A stretch of DNA of 64,000 nucleotides, taken from positions 124,001-188,000 of the forward strand of contig NZ_FQUX01000001.1 in NCBI RefSeq assembly GCF_900129275.1, read 5' to 3'. A model generated the notes under the pieces. The model saw nothing but the letters and a program-made list of their open reading frames with translations, was not told the DNA's origin and made no database searches. Source of the stretch: Arenibacter palladensis (GTDB lineage Bacteria; Bacteroidota; Bacteroidia; Flavobacteriales; Flavobacteriaceae). Shown piece by piece: positions 9,009 through 17,147 of the stretch (the first letter of the stretch is position 1; the number at the start of each line of letters is the position of its first letter). The position numbers were made by a program, and so were the translations under genes.

Positions 9009-12000
9009 ATGGTTGTAAAATTACGTCTTGTTTTTTCAATATCCATATTTTTTCTTTGCTATTGCGGTTTTGGTCAAACCAAATATTGGGATAAAACCGA
9101 TTCCGGGAGCCGCCAATTACAGAGGCAGACAGCAAAGTTGGAAATAAGGAACGGCGTTACTTTTTCCCTAAAGAAGGACATTTTTAACAACGAGCTTAAG
9201 GCTGCACAGCGCAATAAGGCCTCAAAAATAGTGAGTTTTCCGGACGAAAACGGGGACCTGATTCCATTCGTCGTCCAAGAAGCCTCCGTCCTTTCCCCGG
9301 AACTTTCCAAGAAATACCCCCAAATAAAGTCATATGTCGGTAGAGGTTTAAATAACGTAAAGGATAGGGTAAGATTTAGTGTTTCCCAAAACGGGGTACA
9401 AAGCATGATTGTATATGGCGAAAGCAAAAACGCTACCTACATGCAAAAGGTTTCGGATTCCGAAAATGAATATATAGTGTACAATAGGAAAGATGCCTAT
9501 ATGATGAACACTAATTTCATTTGCGAGACCACCTCCCTTATAGAAAAGGACAAAGGGCCTACTGCCTTAAAGTTGGTAGATGGCCAGGTGTTAAGAAAAT
9601 TCCGTGTAGCCATCTCAGCTACAGGGGAATATACCGAGTTCCACGGCGGAACAGTACCGGATGCCCTAGCGGCCATTAATGCTACCATTACACGGGTAAA
9701 TGAAATTTTCGAAACCGATTTGGGAATCAGTCTGGAAATTGTTGCCAATACCGATGAGGTCATCTACACGGACAAGGATACCGATCCCTATGGAACAAAT
9801 CTTAATTCTGAAGTACAAAATACCTTAACTACGGTTATTGGCGCTGAAAACTACGATGTAGGCCATTTGTTTCAAAAGGACCAAAATGGGGGCAATGCCG
9901 GATTTATTGCCTCGGTATGTATAGATTCCAGAAAAGGGAGTGCCTATTCCTCTGCCCTGATACCTCAAGGGGACATTTTCGACCTGGATTTTGTGGCGCA
10001 TGAAATGGGGCATCAGTTTGGCGCCAACCACACCTGGTCCTTTGAATCGGAAGGCACTCTGGTACAGGCCGAACCAGGAAGCGGAAGCACAATCATGGGA
10101 TATGCAGGTATTTCCGGAAATAACAATGTTGCCCTAAACGGGGATGACTATTTTCATTACTACAGTATATTTCAGATATCGGAATATATAAAAACAACAA
10201 GTTGTGCCCAGGAAATCTCCTTGCTGAACACTCCACCCGAAATAGTGCCCACCGGCAACTTTACCATCCCAAAATCTACCGCCTTTAGGTTAAGGGGCAA
10301 TGCGACCGATGCGGACATAGATGATATACTTACCTACAATTGGGAACAAATAAATGACGGCATAGTTACCCATAACACCTTTGGGCCCACAAATCTCAGT
10401 GGCGCCAATTTTAGATCCTTAAAACCAACGGTAACTCCAACAAGATATTTTCCAAGGTTGAGCAGTATTGTATCGGGCAACCTTACCCAAACCAACCCCA
10501 ACGTAAATACCACTTGGGAAACCGTTTCCTCTGTAGAACGGGAACTGGACTTTGCACTTACCGTCAGGGACAATTCCCTTGGGGGCGGACAAGTTGCCTC
10601 GGACCTGGTGAAGGTTATGGTCATAGACAATGCCGGACCCTTCGTAATAACTTCCCAGGCCATCAATGAGATTTATACTGCAGGCACGCGACAAGAGGTT
10701 ACCTGGGATGTAGCGAAAACAAATCAGGGTCCGGTAAACGCACAAAAAGTTGACATCTATTTTTCCGCCAATGGAGGCGCTTCCTTTCCCATAAAATTAG
10801 CTGACAGCGTGCCCAATGACGGGCAACAGGACATATTGATCCCTGGATTTGCAACTCCTACAGGCCGAATAATGGTCAGTGCCCACGACAACATCTTTTT
10901 GGCGGTAAACGCTGCCGATTTTACCATAACATCATCCGATATAGTGTTGAACTTTGCCCAATTGCAACACGAAGTTTGCCAAGGAAATGATTTAATTGTG
11001 CCCTTCAACTACCAAACATATAATGGTTTTTCCGGGGAGGCCACCTTTTCCGCCACCGGTATGCCCCCGGGATTGACAGTCGATTTTTCCCCTACCTCCA
11101 CTATGGTGAACGATACCCTAGTAAATATTACCTTTTCCAATACGGATTTGGTAACTCCCGGCAATTACCCCATAAGTATAGTGGCGACTTCAGAAAACGT
11201 AACTAAGGAAGTTGTAATAGATGTGAAAATATTAGAAACTACCTTTGCGGATGTAGTCCTACAATTGCCCACCAATGGCTCTACAAGTGCTCGTATAGCA
11301 TCACAATTGGAATGGGAATCCAATTCCTCCTACACCTCCTATGATGTTGAGATTGCCGATGACGCGGCCTTCACCAATATTATTGATTCGGCCACTGTTA
11401 TTTTCAACTACTATTTGGCCACCGACCTGGCAGAGGAAACCACTTATTATTGGCATGTTAAACCCAAGAATAGCTGTGGAGAGGGAACCTTTGGTCCGGC
11501 CTTTAGCTTTACCACCTTGGAACTAAACTGTGCTTTGGAATCGGCCAAGGATTTGCCCATTACAATATCAACAACAGGGGCACCCACAATAACATCTACC
11601 ATTACCCTTTTGAACGACCTGCCCGTAGCAGATATAAATGTTAATTTGGACCTTACCCATTCCTTTCTTGCCGATTTGGAAGTAACCCTTATATCCCCCG
11701 CCGGCACTCGGGTAATTCTCGTATCCAATTCCTGTGGAGGAAATCAGGATATACTGGCTACATTTGATGATAGTGCGGAAGCATTTATTTGTGGAACAAC
11801 TCCGGCCATTCAGGGCACTGTAAGGCCCTTGGGCTCTTTGGCTGCTTTTAATGGAGAATCTACCTATGGGGACTGGATACTGGAGGTCAAGGACATTGCG
11901 GCCTCGGATGGAGGGTCCTTAAATGCTTTTTCTATGGACATTTGTGTAGAAGGCACCTTTAGGGCAGACGAGGATAAAGATGGTGTTTTTGATGATGGCG

Positions 12001-12782
12001 ATGATCTATGCCTAAACACCCCTATGGGGGCCACGGTGGATTTAAACGGATGTGCCGTTTATATTTTACCTGCAGATAATTTTGAAGTGGAAATCAATAG
12101 TGAATCCTGTAGCAATCAAAATAATGGTTCTATACGTATTGTTGCCGATATCAATATGGACTACGACCTTACGCTTATCGGCAATGGAATAAATGAGAGC
12201 AATAATTTCACCAATTTCTTTTTTAAAGAAGGCCTTGCGGCCGGGACTTATGAAATATGCATTATTGGAACAGAAGATGACAAGGCATACGAACCCTATT
12301 GTTTTCAAGCCATCATTACAGAACCTCCGCCCTTAACCGTTACTTCCAAGCTAACCGCCTCGGGGAGTCAGGCCATATTGAACCTTGAAGGGAGCGATTG
12401 GTACAATGTTGAACTAAATGGCATTGTTACGCAAACCAAATCTTCCAGCATTACTCTGGAACTTAAACAAGGTATCAACCAAATCAAGGTAACAACCAAT
12501 TTGCAATGTCAAGGCATTTATGAAGATCAATTGTTCCTTATGGACGAACCCCTGGTATTCCCCAACCCATTTGAGGAGGAGGTCAATATTTTCCTTAATA
12601 ATGGACCGGAAACCGTAAATGCACAGATTTTTAATTATGCAGGCCAATTGATCCGCAAAAAGGACTATACCCTAGATAGCAATGAAATTAATATTAATTT
12701 TACTGGCTTGCCTTCGGGTATCTATATCCTTAAGCTTAAGGGAGAAGGTGTAAATAGTAATGTTAAGCTTGTAAAAAAATAA
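9009..12782 (+). CDS. Secreted reprolysin-like metalloprotease with P-domain and T9SS sorting tail
   Basis: A large secreted zinc endopeptidase of 1257 residues. A signal peptide covers about residues 1-22 (SISIFFLCYCGFG, then Q). A propeptide-like region follows, then the catalytic domain with the metzincin zinc motif HEMGHQFGANH at about 331-341 and a downstream GYAG turn with Met. Immunoglobulin/fibronectin-like segments fill about 430-840. A proprotein-convertase P-domain is recognisable at about 860-985 (DLTHSFLADLEVTLISPAGT, GDWILEVKD). The last 75 residues carry a T9SS type A sorting domain (FPNPFEEEVNIF, GIYILKLKGEGVNSNVKLVKK-like end). A lipoprotein gene follows after four bases. The target protein is unknown. 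Confidence 0.9.
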   Translation: MVVKLRLVFSISIFFLCYCGFGQTKYWDKTDSGSRQLQRQTAKLEIRNGVTFSLKKDIFNNELKAAQRNKASKIVSFPDENGDLIPFVVQEASVLSPELSKKYPQIKSYVGRGLNNVKDRVRFSVSQNGVQSMIVYGESKNATYMQKVSDSENEYIVYNRKDAYMMNTNFICETTSLIEKDKGPTALKLVDGQVLRKFRVAISATGEYTEFHGGTVPDALAAINATITRVNEIFETDLGISLEIVANTDEVIYTDKDTDPYGTNLNSEVQNTLTTVIGAENYDVGHLFQKDQNGGNAGFIASVCIDSRKGSAYSSALIPQGDIFDLDFVAHEMGHQFGANHTWSFESEGTLVQAEPGSGSTIMGYAGISGNNNVALNGDDYFHYYSIFQISEYIKTTSCAQEISLLNTPPEIVPTGNFTIPKSTAFRLRGNATDADIDDILTYNWEQINDGIVTHNTFGPTNLSGANFRSLKPTVTPTRYFPRLSSIVSGNLTQTNPNVNTTWETVSSVERELDFALTVRDNSLGGGQVASDLVKVMVIDNAGPFVITSQAINEIYTAGTRQEVTWDVAKTNQGPVNAQKVDIYFSANGGASFPIKLADSVPNDGQQDILIPGFATPTGRIMVSAHDNIFLAVNAADFTITSSDIVLNFAQLQHEVCQGNDLIVPFNYQTYNGFSGEATFSATGMPPGLTVDFSPTSTMVNDTLVNITFSNTDLVTPGNYPISIVATSENVTKEVVIDVKILETTFADVVLQLPTNGSTSARIASQLEWESNSSYTSYDVEIADDAAFTNIIDSATVIFNYYLATDLAEETTYYWHVKPKNSCGEGTFGPAFSFTTLELNCALESAKDLPITISTTGAPTITSTITLLNDLPVADINVNLDLTHSFLADLEVTLISPAGTRVILVSNSCGGNQDILATFDDSAEAFICGTTPAIQGTVRPLGSLAAFNGESTYGDWILEVKDIAASDGGSLNAFSMDICVEGTFRADEDKDGVFDDGDDLCLNTPMGATVDLNGCAVYILPADNFEVEINSESCSNQNNGSIRIVADINMDYDLTLIGNGINESNNFTNFFFKEGLAAGTYEICIIGTEDDKAYEPYCFQAIITEPPPLTVTSKLTASGSQAILNLEGSDWYNVELNGIVTQTKSSSITLELKQGINQIKVTTNLQCQGIYEDQLFLMDEPLVFPNPFEEEVNIFLNNGPETVNAQIFNYAGQLIRKKDYTLDSNEININFTGLPSGIYILKLKGEGVNSNVKLVKK

Positions 12783-12786
12783 ACGG

Positions 12787-13470
12787 ATGAAACCAATCAC
12801 CATAATTTTATGTTTTTTGGCCCTAGTGGGATGCGGAGGGAAAGACTCTCCCAAACCACCCTTGTCCGCACAGCTTGTCTTTCCGGAAAAAAACTCGGAA
12901 TGTACGACCGGCATAAATGTAACTGGAACCAATAATTCTACGGTGCAATTTAGATGGCAAGCATCGGACCATACGGAATCCTATGAATTAAGGGCTACCA
13001 ACTTGAATACCAACACCACCCAAACCATTGTGGTAAGTGGCCCCTCGGCAAATTTGAATATTGAAAGGGGAGCCCCTTATTCATGGCTGGTAGTTTCCAA
13101 AAACACTGAAGTTTCGGAAACGGCACGTAGCGAAACATGGCGATTTTTTAATGCTGGTGTGGAAACCACCCATGCACCTTTTCCTGCGGAGGTTATAGCT
13201 CCCAAAACAGGATCGAACATAGCCAGGGATATTAATAATGAGGTTCTATTGGAATGGGAAGGTGCAGATGTGGATAATGATCTGGAAGGATACGAGGTCT
13301 ATTTTTCAACAGAAACCCCACCAACTACCCTGATAAGCACACTAACATCGGGAAAATCCGATCTAAAGGTAAGTGTAGAAGCCAACACAATTTATTACTG
13401 GAGAATAGTTACAATGGACAGGGAAGGAAATACCGCTACAAATAGCATTTCAGAGTTTAAAGTACGATAA
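12787..13470 (+). CDS. Surface lipoprotein with fibronectin-III-like repeats
   Basis: A 227-residue protein with a lipoprotein signal: CFLALVGCGGKDSP gives the lipobox Cys at about residue 16. The mature part holds two beta-sandwich repeats of fibronectin III type (about 30-120 and 135-225), each with the YELRATN / YEVYFST and YYWRI / YSWLV strand pattern. It begins four bases after the protease stop codon and is surely co-transcribed. It may help anchor the protease, inhibit it or bind substrate, but that is only inference from position. It is convergent with pth, with five bases between stops. Confidence 0.75.
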   Translation: MKPITIILCFLALVGCGGKDSPKPPLSAQLVFPEKNSECTTGINVTGTNNSTVQFRWQASDHTESYELRATNLNTNTTQTIVVSGPSANLNIERGAPYSWLVVSKNTEVSETARSETWRFFNAGVETTHAPFPAEVIAPKTGSNIARDINNEVLLEWEGADVDNDLEGYEVYFSTETPPTTLISTLTSGKSDLKVSVEANTIYYWRIVTMDREGNTATNSISEFKVR

Positions 13471-13475
13471 GAGTT

Positions 13476-14105
13476 CTAGGTTCCGTTGTATTCGTTCATT
13501 GTCCTGTTTACGCCTGAAAGCACAAATGAACGGATGAGTGCATTGATTCTTTCATATCGTTCCACCAAGGCATCCTTTTCCTCTTGGTTCCATTCGCCCA
13601 AGACATAATCTATCTGTTTTCCTTTTCCAAAATCCGATCCAACACCAAACCTCAACCTATTGTAATTGGTAGTAAGGAGGTACTGCTGAATATCCTTCAA
13701 TCCATTATGGCCCCCATCACTGCCTTTGGTCTTTAAACGAATGGTTCCGAAGGAAAGATTAATATCATCTGTAATAATAAGCACATTTTCAAGGGGAATA
13801 TTTTCCTTGTCCATCCAATATTTTACAGCTTTTCCACTTCTGTTCATATAGGTAGATGGTTTAAGACAAATTATGCTCCTTCCTTTAACCTTAAAGGTAC
13901 CCACATCGCCCAGCTTTGCTGTTTCAAAGATAAAATCTTCCTCCCTGGCCAAGGAGTCCAAAATTTTAAACCCAATGTTATGACGGGTCTCCGCATATTC
14001 CTCCCCTATATTTCCAAGTCCAACAACTAAAAATTTCTTCATGGCGTCTTTTTCATCCAATAACGTCCCGTTCAATTTAAAAAATGATTCTAAAAACTGG
14101 AACAT
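13476..14105 (-). CDS. pth: Peptidyl-tRNA hydrolase
   Basis: Releases peptides from prematurely dropped peptidyl-tRNAs so the tRNA can be reused. The core begins KKFLVVGLGNIGEEY with the family's GLGN motif, then TRHNIGF (catalytic His), STYMNRSG and DDINLSFG (Asp), and KGSDGGHNGLK. The ATG at 14105 gives 209 residues with an extra 21-residue N-terminal stretch; an ATG at 14042 gives 188 residues, closer to the usual family length. Flavobacterial homologues often carry such an extension, so I keep the longer form with caution. It follows rplY and prs on the same strand, a conserved order. Confidence 0.93.
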   Translation of the reverse strand: MFQFLESFFKLNGTLLDEKDAMKKFLVVGLGNIGEEYAETRHNIGFKILDSLAREEDFIFETAKLGDVGTFKVKGRSIICLKPSTYMNRSGKAVKYWMDKENIPLENVLIITDDINLSFGTIRLKTKGSDGGHNGLKDIQQYLLTTNYNRLRFGVGSDFGKGKQIDYVLGEWNQEEKDALVERYERINALIRSFVLSGVNRTMNEYNGT

Positions 14106-14134
14106 ATCACTATTTTTGAAGTTCGTAAAAATAC

Positions 14135-14164
14135 AAAAGCATCCCGCAGATACGGGATGCTTTT
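14135..14164 (-). terminator. Hairpin terminator or attenuator between rplY and pth
   Basis: Inverted repeat AAAAGCATCCCG / CGGGATGCTTTT with a six-base loop, followed on the minus strand by a T-rich stretch. It lies downstream of rplY and upstream of pth, so pth may be partly uncoupled from the prs-rplY transcript. Confidence 0.7.
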
Positions 14165-14184
14165 ACATTTATTTTAGTTAAAAA

Positions 14185-14817
14185 CTATGCTTCACCACCT
14201 TCAGCTGGTGCTTCTGCAGCAGCTTCTGCTCCTTCTTCTCCTTCTTCATCCTCTTCATCTGTCAAGACCGCATTACGTGCAGCTTTAACCTGAACAACCA
14301 CGGTGTTTTCTGGGTGAAGAATGGTAAATTCGTCTTTCAACAATGTAGCTACGGAAATATTTCCTCCGATTCTCAATTTAGAGATATCAACATCAAAGAA
14401 ATCCGGCAAATTGTCTGGTAACGCCTTAATGGCAAGTTTTCTTTTTCTGAACAATAATCTACCACCATTTCTAACCCCTGGAGAGTTACCCAACAATCTT
14501 ACAGGAATGTCCATAGTAACTTCCTTATCCTTGAACAACTGATAAAAGTCTACATGTAAAATGTTATCGGTTACAGGGTGAAATTGAATATCCTGCATTA
14601 CCGCATCGTACTTTTTACCACCTTCCAAATCAACCACAACAGTGTGTGCGTTTGGAGTGTACACTAAATCCTTGAACGATAGTTCGTCTGCTGCAAAGTG
14701 TAATGGTTTATCCCCTCCGTAAATAACGCAAGGAACCTTTCCAGCATTACGTAAGGCCTTTGTTGCTTTTTTGCCTACGCTTTCTCTTTCTGATCCTTTA
14801 ATTGTAATTGACTTCAT
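14185..14817 (-). CDS. rplY: 50S ribosomal protein L25 / general stress protein Ctc
   Basis: Binds 5S rRNA in the large ribosomal subunit. The 210-residue product is the long Ctc form: an L25 domain (about 5-95, starting [20 protein letters not shown] and containing VIYGG), then the TL5/Ctc C-terminal beta domain (about 100-185). An acidic Ala/Glu-rich tail ([20 protein letters not shown]) is common in Bacteroidetes members. It follows prs by about 45 bases and precedes pth. Confidence 0.96.
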   Translation of the reverse strand: MKSITIKGSERESVGKKATKALRNAGKVPCVIYGGDKPLHFAADELSFKDLVYTPNAHTVVVDLEGGKKYDAVMQDIQFHPVTDNILHVDFYQLFKDKEVTMDIPVRLLGNSPGVRNGGRLLFRKRKLAIKALPDNLPDFFDVDISKLRIGGNISVATLLKDEFTILHPENTVVVQVKAARNAVLTDEEDEEGEEGAEAAAEAPAEGGEA

Positions 14818-14862
14818 TATATTTATTAAATATTAATTAAATTACTTACTCATAATATACTT

Positions 14863-15804
14863 CTACATCAGAAACTTGGAACTAATGGAAGTATTGTGAT
14901 GTACCCTGTGCATTACATCGGCAAACAACTCGGCACAACTTATTACCCTTATTTTTTCACTTTCCCTTTTTAACGGTATGGAATCGGTTACAATAAGTTC
15001 TGACAATTTCGATTTTTCAATTTTCTCGTACGCATCCCCTGAAAGAAGTGCATGTGTGGTAATTGCCCTTACACTTACTGCTCCCCTGGCCATCATTAAA
15101 TCTGCCGCTTTGGTCAAGGTTCCGGCCGTATCGACCATATCATCCACCAAAACCACATTTTTTCCCTCTACATCTCCAATAAGTTCCATATGCGAAATTA
15201 CATTGGCCTGTGCCCTTTGCTTGTAACAAATAACAACATCACAGCCAAGCGCCTTGGAATAGGCATAGGCCCTTTTGGATCCGCCCATATCCGGTGAGGC
15301 TATGGTAAGGTCACTAAGGTTGAGGCTGTTCAAATAAGGCAAGAACAAAGTGGACGCAAATAAATGGTCTACCGGCTTTTCAAAAAAGCCCTGTATTTGA
15401 TCGGCATGCAGGTCCATGGTAATGATACGGGTAGCACCTGCCGCCTCCAACATTTTGGCTACCAATTTGGCCGCTATGGGAACCCTAGGCTTGTCTTTTC
15501 TATCCTGTCTGGCCCAACCAAAATAAGGCATTACTGCGGTTATATGCCTTGCAGATGCCCTTTTGGCAGCATCCAACATCAACAACATTTCCATCAGGTT
15601 TTCAGGACCAGGATTTGTAGAACCAATAATAAACACACGCATTCCACGTATAGATTCCTCAAAGGATGGCTGAAACTCCCCATCACTATATCTAGAAAAA
15701 ATAACATTGCCTAAATTGGAACCAAAGTGTTCCGCTATTTTTTCGGATAGCTTGGTACTTTGTGTACAGGTAAAAATTTTAGGCTCCGGTACTTGATATG
15801 GCAT
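14863..15804 (-). CDS. prs: Ribose-phosphate pyrophosphokinase
   Basis: Makes PRPP from ribose 5-phosphate and ATP for nucleotide, His and Trp synthesis. Class I features are visible: FSRYSDGEFQPSFEESIRG, the catalytic-loop region RQDRKDKPRVPIAAKLVA, DLHADQIQGFF, and the PRPP-binding VVLVDDMVDTAGTL. I choose ATG at 15804 (313 residues). A longer frame opens at 15858, but the -7 element at 15856-15863 places the transcript start inside that extension, and the family starts at this point. Confidence 0.96.
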   Translation of the reverse strand: MPYQVPEPKIFTCTQSTKLSEKIAEHFGSNLGNVIFSRYSDGEFQPSFEESIRGMRVFIIGSTNPGPENLMEMLLMLDAAKRASARHITAVMPYFGWARQDRKDKPRVPIAAKLVAKMLEAAGATRIITMDLHADQIQGFFEKPVDHLFASTLFLPYLNSLNLSDLTIASPDMGGSKRAYAYSKALGCDVVICYKQRAQANVISHMELIGDVEGKNVVLVDDMVDTAGTLTKAADLMMARGAVSVRAITTHALLSGDAYEKIEKSKLSELIVTDSIPLKRESEKIRVISCAELFADVMHRVHHNTSISSKFLM

Positions 15805-15855
15805 TGTTAATGTATTGTTTATTAGTTTATTGGAACTCCTTTTTATAAGGAGGTG

Positions 15856-15863
15856 CAAATTTA
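15856..15863 (-). promoter_or_regulatory. -7 promoter element of prs, with leader hairpin
   Basis: The minus strand reads TAAATTTG with a TTTA at about the -33 distance upstream. The predicted leader begins with a hairpin (CTCC-TT and AAGGAG arms, about 15836-15853), so the prs mRNA probably starts with a stem-loop. Confidence 0.6.
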
Positions 15864-15904
15864 GAAATTAATTTGGGTTGCTAAAGTATAAATGTTGTTA
15901 TTTT

Positions 15905-15938
15905 TTTGGTGATATAAAGAAAATATTTTTTAGTTTTG
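15905..15938 (+). promoter_or_regulatory. Promoter of the GIY-YIG/tRNA-Leu locus
   Basis: TTTG at 15905-15908, a 22-base spacer and TAGTTTTG at 15931-15938 match the flavobacterial -33/-7 promoter. It points at the truncated tRNA copy, the GIY-YIG gene and tRNA-Leu. It is divergent from prs, and the two -7 elements are about 70 bases apart. Confidence 0.65.
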
Positions 15939-16014
15939 CAGTCTCAAATGTATCAGGGGTTAAAAGAACAACTGAGAAAATTGAAACCTAAGAAATAATT
16001 ACCTTGCTCGAGTG

Positions 16015-16033
16015 CCTGCCTGCGGTAGGCAGG
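16015..16033. repeat. Short palindrome inserted in tRNA fragment, copy 1
   Basis: CCTGCCTGCGGTAGGCAGG, with 7-base perfect arms and a 5-base loop. The intact tRNA at 16345 lacks it, so it is a clean 19-base insertion. It belongs to the same family as the palindromes at 51484-51503 and 51657-51676, in the reverse orientation. Confidence 0.85.
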
Positions 16034-16047
16034 GCGGAACTGGTAGA

Positions 16048-16067
16048 CCTGTCTGCCGACAGGCAGG
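16048..16067. repeat. Short palindrome inserted in tRNA fragment, copy 2
   Basis: CCTGTCTGCCGACAGGCAGG, with 8-base arms containing one T-G mismatch and a CCGA loop. Compared with the intact tRNA, the net gain is 20 bases, with the flanking C present on both sides. Confidence 0.85.
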
Positions 16068-16091
16068 CGCGCTGGAAATGAAATATTGAAG

Positions 16092-16337
16092 ATGGTTTGG
16101 ATTTATGCCATATCTAGTTTGACTTCTAACTATATTTACGTGGGGATGACCACGGATTTAGAGGAAAGGATAGCAAGGCATAATAACGGCAGAGAAAAGA
16201 CTACCAAACCGTATTTACCTTTTGAATTGATTTTCACGGAATCTCGGGAAAATTGGATAGAAGGCAGAAAAAGAGAGAAGTATTGGAAATCAGGTGTTGG
16301 AAAAGAACAACTGAGAAAATTGAAAACTAAGAAATAA
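16092..16337 (+). CDS. GIY-YIG nuclease family protein
   Basis: Small single-domain protein of the GIY-YIG endonuclease superfamily (81 residues from ATG 16092; an in-frame ATG at 16086 adds two). The motif strands are WIYAISS and YIYVGMT, followed by the catalytic-type Arg in LEERIARHNNG and the Glu in WIEGRKREKYWKSG. Multi-copy GIY-YIG genes beside tRNA and rRNA genes are frequent in Flavobacteriia; the substrate of these short forms is not established. The stop codon lies eight bases before tRNA-Leu. A second, truncated 3' end of the same gene lies at 15962-15999, so the unit was duplicated. Confidence 0.85.
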   Translation: MVWIYAISSLTSNYIYVGMTTDLEERIARHNNGREKTTKPYLPFELIFTESRENWIEGRKREKYWKSGVGKEQLRKLKTKK

Positions 16338-16344
16338 TTACCTT

Positions 16345-16424
16345 GCTCGAGTGGCGGAACTGGTAGACGCGCTGGATTCAAAATCCAGTTCTTCGGAGTG
16401 TGGGTTCGATTCCCACCTCGAGTA
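16345..16424 (+). tRNA. tRNA-Leu (anticodon CAA)
   Basis: Cloverleaf read by eye: acceptor arms GCTCGAG / CTCGAGT (first pair G-U), D arm GCG-GAACTGGTAGA-CGC, anticodon stem CTGGA / TCCAG with loop TTCAAAA giving anticodon CAA, a variable region of about 11 bases, and T arm GTGGG-TTCGATT-CCCAC, with discriminator A. CCA is not encoded. It is read from the promoter at 15905-15938 through the GIY-YIG gene, or from an unseen nearer promoter. Confidence 0.95.
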
Positions 16425-16430
16425 CAACAA

Positions 16431-16465
16431 AAACCCTGTAAATCATAAGATTTACAGGGTTTTTT
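16431..16465 (+). terminator. Rho-independent terminator after tRNA-Leu
   Basis: Arms AAACCCTGTAAATC and GATTTACAGGGTTT form a perfect 14-base stem with loop ATAA, then a T run. It lies seven bases after the tRNA. Confidence 0.95.
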
Positions 16466-16514
16466 CATTTTACACAACATCTTTACCAAGAGACCAGGGA
16501 TCAATTATTTTCCC

Positions 16515-17027
16515 CTATTTGGCATAAGCCCCTGAAGAATAGGTGAGTTCATAGCTATGCGTATAGACTTCAAATACAATCCCGAAAGGATCCTCTACAT
16601 AACACATTTTATAAGGCTTGTCCTCGGGATAATATTCCCTTATGGGCATTCTTTGCTTACCACCATGGGTCACTATCTTGGCCACAAGCTCCTCTATATT
16701 GGGATCCTGTATACAAAAGTGGAATAGGCCGGTATTGAACGGATTAAACTCCGGCGCTTCCTTTACCCCATGCGGAAAAGTAAACAATTCTATCCCAATG
16801 CCATCAGAGGTAGCCATATGGGCAATTTCAAACTCCTCCCAATCCTCGCCAAAAACATCGATACACATTTGCCCAATGGCCGTTTCCCTCTCCTTCTTTA
16901 CTGTGGAGGGTTCCATAATAATATACCAGCCCATAACCTCGGAATAAAATTTTACGGCTTCCACAATATTGGGAACAGTAATTCCTATGTGGGAAAATGA
17001 TTTTGGATAAGTTTTATTAGTTTTCAT
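16515..17027 (-). CDS. VOC family protein (glyoxalase/dioxygenase-like)
   Basis: A 170-residue vicinal oxygen chelate protein. It begins KSFSHIGITVPNIVEAVKFY with the usual first ligand His, has a LFHFCIQDPN strand with a second His, and ends with YVEDPFGIVFEVYTHSYEL, where Glu is a usual ligand. Two beta-alpha-beta-beta-beta modules fill the chain. It is transcribed divergently from an HxlR regulator 120 bases away and is the likely target of that regulator. Detoxification of an electrophile is plausible, but the substrate is unknown. Confidence 0.8.
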   Translation of the reverse strand: MKTNKTYPKSFSHIGITVPNIVEAVKFYSEVMGWYIIMEPSTVKKERETAIGQMCIDVFGEDWEEFEIAHMATSDGIGIELFTFPHGVKEAPEFNPFNTGLFHFCIQDPNIEELVAKIVTHGGKQRMPIREYYPEDKPYKMCYVEDPFGIVFEVYTHSYELTYSSGAYAK

Positions 17028-17056
17028 CTATTCTATTTTAGACCGCAAAAATAATC

Positions 17057-17064
17057 TATATTTG
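17057..17064 (+). promoter_or_regulatory. -7 promoter element of the HxlR gene
   Basis: TATATTTG, a full match to TAnnTTTG. The transcript would start near 17071, just before the direct repeats at 17081-17110. Confidence 0.45.
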
Positions 17065-17080
17065 CCCAAATGGCAATAAC

Positions 17081-17110
17081 TTACCAAAAAGTTATATAGT
17101 TACCAAAAAG
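17081..17110 (+). promoter_or_regulatory. Direct-repeat operator candidate in the VOC-hxlR interval
   Basis: TTACCAAAAAG occurs at 17081-17091 and again at 17100-17110, a 19-base period (about two helical turns). The position between divergent genes and just downstream of a -7 element suits autoregulation by the HxlR protein; binding is inference. Confidence 0.5.
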
Positions 17111-17147
17111 AGTATTTTACTGATTATAAATAGTTTACATTACCAGA

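Larger units (their letters stand above)
15951..16076 (+). pseudogene. Truncated GIY-YIG 3' end plus tRNA-Leu 5' half, interrupted by two palindromes
   Basis: Bases 15962-16014 repeat 16301-16353 with one mismatch and so encode the last codons of a GIY-YIG gene (KEQLRKLKPKK, stop) and the first bases of tRNA-Leu. The tRNA part (16006-16076) matches the intact tRNA up to the 5' strand of the anticodon stem, then diverges. It is split by 19 bases (16015-16033) after tRNA position 9 and by 20 bases (16049-16068) in the D stem. With these removed, the spacing to the intact copy is exactly 300 bases on both sides. It cannot fold as a tRNA. Confidence 0.85.

Noticed and set aside
16136-16504. Minus-strand 122-residue ORF across tRNA-Leu
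   Set aside because: Its middle (GGNRTHTPKNWILNPARLP) is the well-known false translation of the antisense of a tRNA-Leu; the tRNA and GIY-YIG gene explain this DNA.
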